A stretch of DNA of 8,512 nucleotides from Deltaproteobacteria bacterium (GTDB lineage: Bacteria > Desulfobacterota > UBA8473): contig JAUXFK010000122.1 in NCBI GenBank assembly GCA_030623035.1, forward strand, positions 1 through 8,512, in the 5' to 3' direction. Both the position numbers and the translations under genes were made by a program. Of this stretch, positions 5,601 through 8,512 are shown piece after piece. Each line of letters opens with the position of its first letter. The stretch's first letter is position 1. The notes under the pieces are model-generated. The model was not told where the DNA came from, ran no database searches, and was given only the letters and a program-made list of their open reading frames with translations.

Positions 5601-5627
5601 TTGCAATTAAAGATAAAAAGCGATAAT
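5601..5627 (+). promoter_or_regulatory. Possible promoter of the acyl-CoA dehydrogenase gene
   Basis: TTGCAA (5601-5606) and GATAAT (5622-5627, 5/6 match) lie 15 bases apart in very AT-rich DNA. The spacing is short, so this is a candidate only. It would give a leader of about 65 bases. Confidence 0.3.
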
Positions 5628-5654
5628 ATGTAAAAAAAATCTTATTTTTCATAG

Positions 5655-5666
5655 AGGATAGATCCT
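5655..5666. promoter_or_regulatory. AGGAT-AG-ATCCT dyad in the acyl-CoA dehydrogenase leader
   Basis: AGGAT and ATCCT flank two bases, a near-perfect dyad about 18 bases upstream of the ribosome binding site (AAAGGAG, 5684-5690). The spacing is too tight for a hairpin loop, so a dimeric protein site is the more natural reading. No second copy was noticed. Confidence 0.2.
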
Positions 5667-5699
5667 TAAAAAAATCAATGGACAAAGGAGATACAGAAT

Positions 5700-6845
5700 A
5701 TGGCAATTGACATCTATCAAGAGGAACACAGAATCTTTCGCAGCTCGCTTCGGAAATTCCTGGAAAAGGAAGTGGCACCGCACATTGAAGAGTGGGAAAA
5801 AGCAGGCATGGTTCCCAAAGAAATCTGGCACAAGTGTGGAGAACAGGGATTTCTCTGTCCCTGGGCAGAGGAGGAATATGGTGGTTTTAACGCGGGATTT
5901 GAGTATTCGGTTATAATTAATGAGGAGGTTGCAAGAATTGGAGCAACATGTCTGGGAGCGGGCGCCCATAATGATATCTGTGCGCCGTATCTTCGAAACT
6001 TTGCAAATAAAGAACAGAAGGCGAAATGGTTGCCTGGATGTGTATCAGGCCATTGCATTACCTGCATTGCCATGACAGAGCCAAATGCCGGATCGGATCT
6101 TCAGGGGATTCGCACCACAGCAATAAAGGACGGTGACTCATATGTCGTGAATGGGCAAAAGATATTTATATCGAATGGTGTGAGCTGTAATCTCGCTATA
6201 GTCGCGTGTAGCACGAACCCAAAGGCTGTTCCTCCTCATAAAGGTCTCAGTATCCTTCTGATAGAGGACGGAACTCCCGGTTTCACCCATGATAAGAAAC
6301 TCGATAAACTTGGGTTGCGAGGCCAGGACACGGCAGAGTTGGTATTCGAAGATTGCCGCGTCCCCGCGGCAAACATTCTCGGTGAGGAAGGGATGGCATT
6401 TCCTTATATGATGGAAAATCTGCAAGAGGAAAGGCTGGTTATAACAATCGGTGCACAGGCAAGTATAGAGGAGTTGCTTAGACAGACCATTGAATACAGT
6501 AAAAGCCGTATTGCTTTTCGTAAACCCATCAGTAAGTTTCAGCATAATACCTTTAAAATTGTAGAATGCGCAACTGAAGTCGAGTTGGGAAGGACCTTTT
6601 TAGATAACCTTATAGCTGACCATATTGCGGGTAAAGATATCGTTAAAAAGGTTTCTATGGCCAAATGGTGGATTACGGAGATGGCCAACAGGGTGGCATA
6701 CCACTGTCTACAGCTCCATGGAGGTTACGGGTTTATGGAAGAGTATCCTGTTGCCAGGGCCTACCGAGACACCAGGGCCAACACAATTGTCGGCGGAACA
6801 ACAGAGATCATGAAAGTGGTCATCGGGCGTATGATGGGGCTTTGA
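5700..6845 (+). CDS. Acyl-CoA dehydrogenase, LCAD/isovaleryl-CoA dehydrogenase type
   Basis: This FAD enzyme makes the alpha-beta double bond in acyl-CoA and passes electrons to an electron-transfer flavoprotein. ATG 5700 follows AAAGGAG by nine bases. At 381 residues it has the family's usual length and all three parts. There is an N-terminal helical domain with QGFLCPWAEEEYGG (49-62), a beta domain with the signature MTEPNAGSDLQG (125-136) and KIFISNG (154-160), and a C-terminal helical domain with RIAFRKPISKFQ (270-281), LQLHGGYGFMEEYP (337-350) and GGTTEIMKVVIGR (365-377). The position that carries the catalytic Glu in medium-chain enzymes (the YEGT motif) is Gly365. The alternative base of the long-chain and isovaleryl enzymes is present as Glu244 in EERL (243-246). 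Substrate cannot be fixed from this alone; branched or longer acyl groups, or aromatic-derived acids, are possible. No etfAB or acyl-CoA ligase is adjacent. Confidence 0.93.
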   Translation: MAIDIYQEEHRIFRSSLRKFLEKEVAPHIEEWEKAGMVPKEIWHKCGEQGFLCPWAEEEYGGFNAGFEYSVIINEEVARIGATCLGAGAHNDICAPYLRNFANKEQKAKWLPGCVSGHCITCIAMTEPNAGSDLQGIRTTAIKDGDSYVVNGQKIFISNGVSCNLAIVACSTNPKAVPPHKGLSILLIEDGTPGFTHDKKLDKLGLRGQDTAELVFEDCRVPAANILGEEGMAFPYMMENLQEERLVITIGAQASIEELLRQTIEYSKSRIAFRKPISKFQHNTFKIVECATEVELGRTFLDNLIADHIAGKDIVKKVSMAKWWITEMANRVAYHCLQLHGGYGFMEEYPVARAYRDTRANTIVGGTTEIMKVVIGRMMGL

Positions 6846-6899
6846 TTATCAAAGTTCAAGATACCCATATCCAGATTGAAGTGATTGAGGAGGGGGGGG

Positions 6900-7487
6900 T
6901 TATAACTCCTCTTCCTCACTGGTTATGAATGGCGGAAGTTCTTTGAGGTTGATTGCCTGTGCTTCTTTTATTCCTGCATGGAGTGCCCTGCGGTTTATGT
7001 CTTCACTGCCTTTTGGGGCTCTCCTAATCAGGGCATCCTCAAGGCTTTGGGGAGAGATGATTTGCGAAAGAACCCCTACAGCGCCCAGGGCCACCATATT
7101 GGCGACTCCTTCTTTTCCCAGGTCTTTTCGGGCAATTTGAGTGAAAGGAATGGCAACAACACGATTGGTAGGAATCTGGTGAACCAAAGAGGAGTCAACA
7201 ACCAATAACCCCTCGGGCTTGAGATACTGAAAATAGGTATCACAGGCCTCTTGATTCATCGACAAAAGCAGATCGGGTTGTAAGACTTTAGGGTAATCGA
7301 TCGGTTCATCACTGATGATCACGTCCGCCTTGCTTGCTCCTCCCCTTGCCTCTGGCCCGTAACTCTGGCTCTGACAGACCTCCATTCCCTCAAGGATACC
7401 CGCTGCTTCAGCCAGGACCAAAGCAGCTAAAATGATTCCTTGTCCGCCTGAACCGCTCAGACAGATCTCGTAACGTCCCTGTTTCAT
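6900..7487 (-). CDS. korC: 2-oxoglutarate (2-oxoacid):ferredoxin oxidoreductase, gamma subunit
   Basis: The 195-residue protein is the gamma-type subunit of 2-oxoacid:ferredoxin oxidoreductases. It carries the glycine-rich SGSGGQGIILAALVLAEAA (11-29), the QSYGPEARGGASKADVIIS segment (41-59), and LLLSMNQEA (73-81), as in KorC and VorC-type subunits. It packs against the other subunits around the active site in the cytoplasm. The length is typical. It follows korB by only 13 bases on the same strand, so the two are co-transcribed. The start at 7487 has only a purine-rich GAGAGAA upstream rather than a strong ribosome binding site, which suggests translational coupling to korB. It ends in TAA beside a run of eight G/C pairs and converges on the acyl-CoA dehydrogenase stop 54 bases away. 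Specificity for 2-oxoglutarate over branched oxoacids is inferred from overall similarity. Confidence 0.9.
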   Translation of the reverse strand: MKQGRYEICLSGSGGQGIILAALVLAEAAGILEGMEVCQSQSYGPEARGGASKADVIISDEPIDYPKVLQPDLLLSMNQEACDTYFQYLKPEGLLVVDSSLVHQIPTNRVVAIPFTQIARKDLGKEGVANMVALGAVGVLSQIISPQSLEDALIRRAPKGSEDINRRALHAGIKEAQAINLKELPPFITSEEEEL

Positions 7488-7500
7488 CTCATATTCTCTC

Positions 7501-8340
7501 TTAAAGAGGATTTAAGAGCTTGGCCCGCTTTTGAATATTGGTGTACTCTTCCGTATAGATAGGTTTTTCTACATCCGCAAGAATGCCTATGGTAAAAAAA
7601 CCTTTTAAGGCCTCAGCCTCCATATCTTTGGCTTTTTCCACGGTCACCGAATGGTCTCTCATCCATTCCAACATGGTCACAGGATCTTCCATTTGGTTTC
7701 GTCTTCCAAATTGAATATGACAGTTGGAGATCACCTCTACAACACTGAAGCCCCGTTTCACAATAGCATGTTTTATCAACTTCTCCAGAAGATGGATGTG
7801 GTAAACCGTTCCCCTGCCGACAAAAGATGCCCCTGCTGTTTTTGCCAATTCTGCAATTGAGAAGGCATGCTCAATATGACCGTAAGTTGCGGTTGATGCA
7901 TAACAGCCATAGGGGGTTGTGGGTGAAGACTGCCCCCCTGTCATCCCATAAATCTGATTGTTTATGATGATCGCGGTGATATTCAGATTCCTTCTGGCTG
8001 CATGTATAAAATGATTACCCCCTATTGCTGTGGCATCCCCATCTCCCATGACTGTGATCACCGTGAGAGAGGATTTTGCCAATTTGATGCCGGTAGCAAA
8101 AGTCAGTGCCCGACCATGGGTTGCATGGAGTGTATTGAAATCCACATAAACCGGCATTCGTCCGGAACAGCCAATACCCGAAGCCAAAACGATCTCGTCT
8201 TTTTCCAGTCCCAGTCTGTCTATAGCACGAATAAGAGCTCCCAATATAACCCCATTACCACATCCAGGACACCAGACATGAGGGAATTTCTTATCATGAC
8301 GCAGATACTTGTGAATGAGCTTTGTCACTTCTTTTACCAT
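7501..8340 (-). CDS. korB: 2-oxoglutarate (2-oxoacid):ferredoxin oxidoreductase, beta subunit (thiamine diphosphate-binding)
   Basis: The beta subunit binds thiamine diphosphate and a 4Fe-4S cluster and carries out oxidative decarboxylation of the 2-oxoacid to acyl-CoA, reducing ferredoxin. The sequence shows HVWCPGCGNG (21-30), SGIGCSGR (54-61), HATHGRA (72-78), the Mg/ThDP motif GDGDATAIGGNH (99-110) and NNQIYGMTGGQ (127-137). Cys24, Cys27, Cys58 and probably Cys207 (SNCHIQFG) would hold the cluster. At 279 residues it is full length, including the KPIYTEEY tail (259-266) common in KorB of anaerobes. The start at 8340 agrees with the usual opening of about 20 residues before the WCPGCG motif, with a weak AGGGA ahead of it. 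The alpha subunit normally lies directly upstream. Here 172 bases to the window edge show no coding end, so korA is either further away or encoded elsewhere. Confidence 0.92.
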   Translation of the reverse strand: MVKEVTKLIHKYLRHDKKFPHVWCPGCGNGVILGALIRAIDRLGLEKDEIVLASGIGCSGRMPVYVDFNTLHATHGRALTFATGIKLAKSSLTVITVMGDGDATAIGGNHFIHAARRNLNITAIIINNQIYGMTGGQSSPTTPYGCYASTATYGHIEHAFSIAELAKTAGASFVGRGTVYHIHLLEKLIKHAIVKRGFSVVEVISNCHIQFGRRNQMEDPVTMLEWMRDHSVTVEKAKDMEAEALKGFFTIGILADVEKPIYTEEYTNIQKRAKLLNPL

Positions 8341-8374
8341 TTGTCATTCCCTGTGTATAATATCTTGTTGAAAA

Positions 8375-8455
8375 GTAACTACTCGGCCGCCGATCTACGC
8401 TGATCATCACTGATATTTTTTCTTTTATTATCATGTACAAATCTTGTAACTACTC
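8375..8455. repeat. Direct repeat pair GTAACTACTC
   Basis: GTAACTACTC occurs at 8375-8384 and 8446-8455, 71 bases apart, and brackets the decamer run at 8392-8421. The second copy runs into the octamer run at 8457-8488. The pair may mark duplicated edges of a small inserted element, but no terminal inverted repeats are visible. Confidence 0.4.
8392..8421. repeat. Three degenerate decanucleotide units (GATCTACGCT type)
   Basis: GATCTACGCT, GATCATCACT and GATATTTTTT follow each other in exact 10-base register. They lie upstream of korB on the minus strand. The third unit is degenerate apart from its GAT. Confidence 0.4.
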
Positions 8456-8456
8456 A

Positions 8457-8488
8457 GGCACAGAGGGGCAAAGGCACAGAGGCACATA
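8457..8488. repeat. Four tandem octanucleotide units (GGCACAGA type)
   Basis: GGCACAGA, GGGGCAAA, GGCACAGA and GGCACATA form a gapless 8-base repeat directly after the second GTAACTACTC copy. Similar GGCACAGA-type intergenic runs are familiar from genomes of environmental anaerobes. No function is known to me. Confidence 0.55.
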
Positions 8489-8512
8489 GTTGTCTTGCCT
8501 ATTTGCCGCTTA

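Noticed and set aside
8002..8403. A 133-codon plus-strand frame opposite korB
   Set aside because: It is antisense to a full-length, motif-complete korB and has no family resemblance.

Overview
The window looks like part of the chromosome of a free-living anaerobic bacterium. Its base composition is moderate, with AT-rich intergenic stretches and AAAGGAG-type ribosome binding sites. The gene content (a polyferredoxin of NapH/NapG type, a 2-oxoacid:ferredoxin oxidoreductase, an acyl-CoA dehydrogenase) and the short degenerate intergenic repeats are what I would expect from Desulfobacterota or a neighbouring anaerobic phylum. That placement is an inference from style, not from a marker gene.

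Layout. (1) 1-148, minus strand: the first 49 codons of a protein resembling the N-terminal nuclease domain of type I restriction HsdR subunits, running off the left edge. (2) 149-1023: 875 bases without a convincing gene, holding a palindrome near the hsdR-like start, hairpins, and heptanucleotide repeats present in both orientations. (3) 1024-1527, plus: an unrecognised 167-residue protein that may have a degenerate PD-(D/E)XK nuclease-like fold. (4) 1705-4231, plus: a two-gene redox module, made of a DUF362 protein with a Tat-type N-terminus and a 514-residue fusion of a NapH-like membrane ferredoxin with a NapG-like polyferredoxin. (5) 4232-4958, plus: a well-formed promoter with a perfect 12-bp palindrome in its spacer, a long two-tier stem-loop at the start of the leader, and a secreted four-EF-hand protein. 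(6) 5014-5451, minus: a DUF5661-type small protein. (7) 5700-6845, plus: an acyl-CoA dehydrogenase of the LCAD/isovaleryl-CoA dehydrogenase type. (8) 6900-8340, minus: korB and korC, the beta and gamma subunits of a 2-oxoglutarate (2-oxoacid):ferredoxin oxidoreductase, converging on the acyl-CoA dehydrogenase. The last 170 bases hold short tandem repeats and no sign of a korA end.

How the genes fit together. KorBC makes reduced ferredoxin from 2-oxoacids, the acyl-CoA dehydrogenase feeds electrons to a flavoprotein acceptor, and the membrane polyferredoxin fusion could pass electrons between a cytoplasmic ferredoxin pool, the membrane and the periplasm. These are separate transcription units, so this link is thematic only. 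The most interesting item is the DUF362 plus NapH-NapG fusion pair. The fusion has an internal twin-arginine-like segment between its two halves, so one polypeptide could carry iron-sulfur clusters on both faces of the membrane. Second is the regulatory region of the EF-hand gene. I see no CRISPR array, rRNA, tRNA or intact mobile element.
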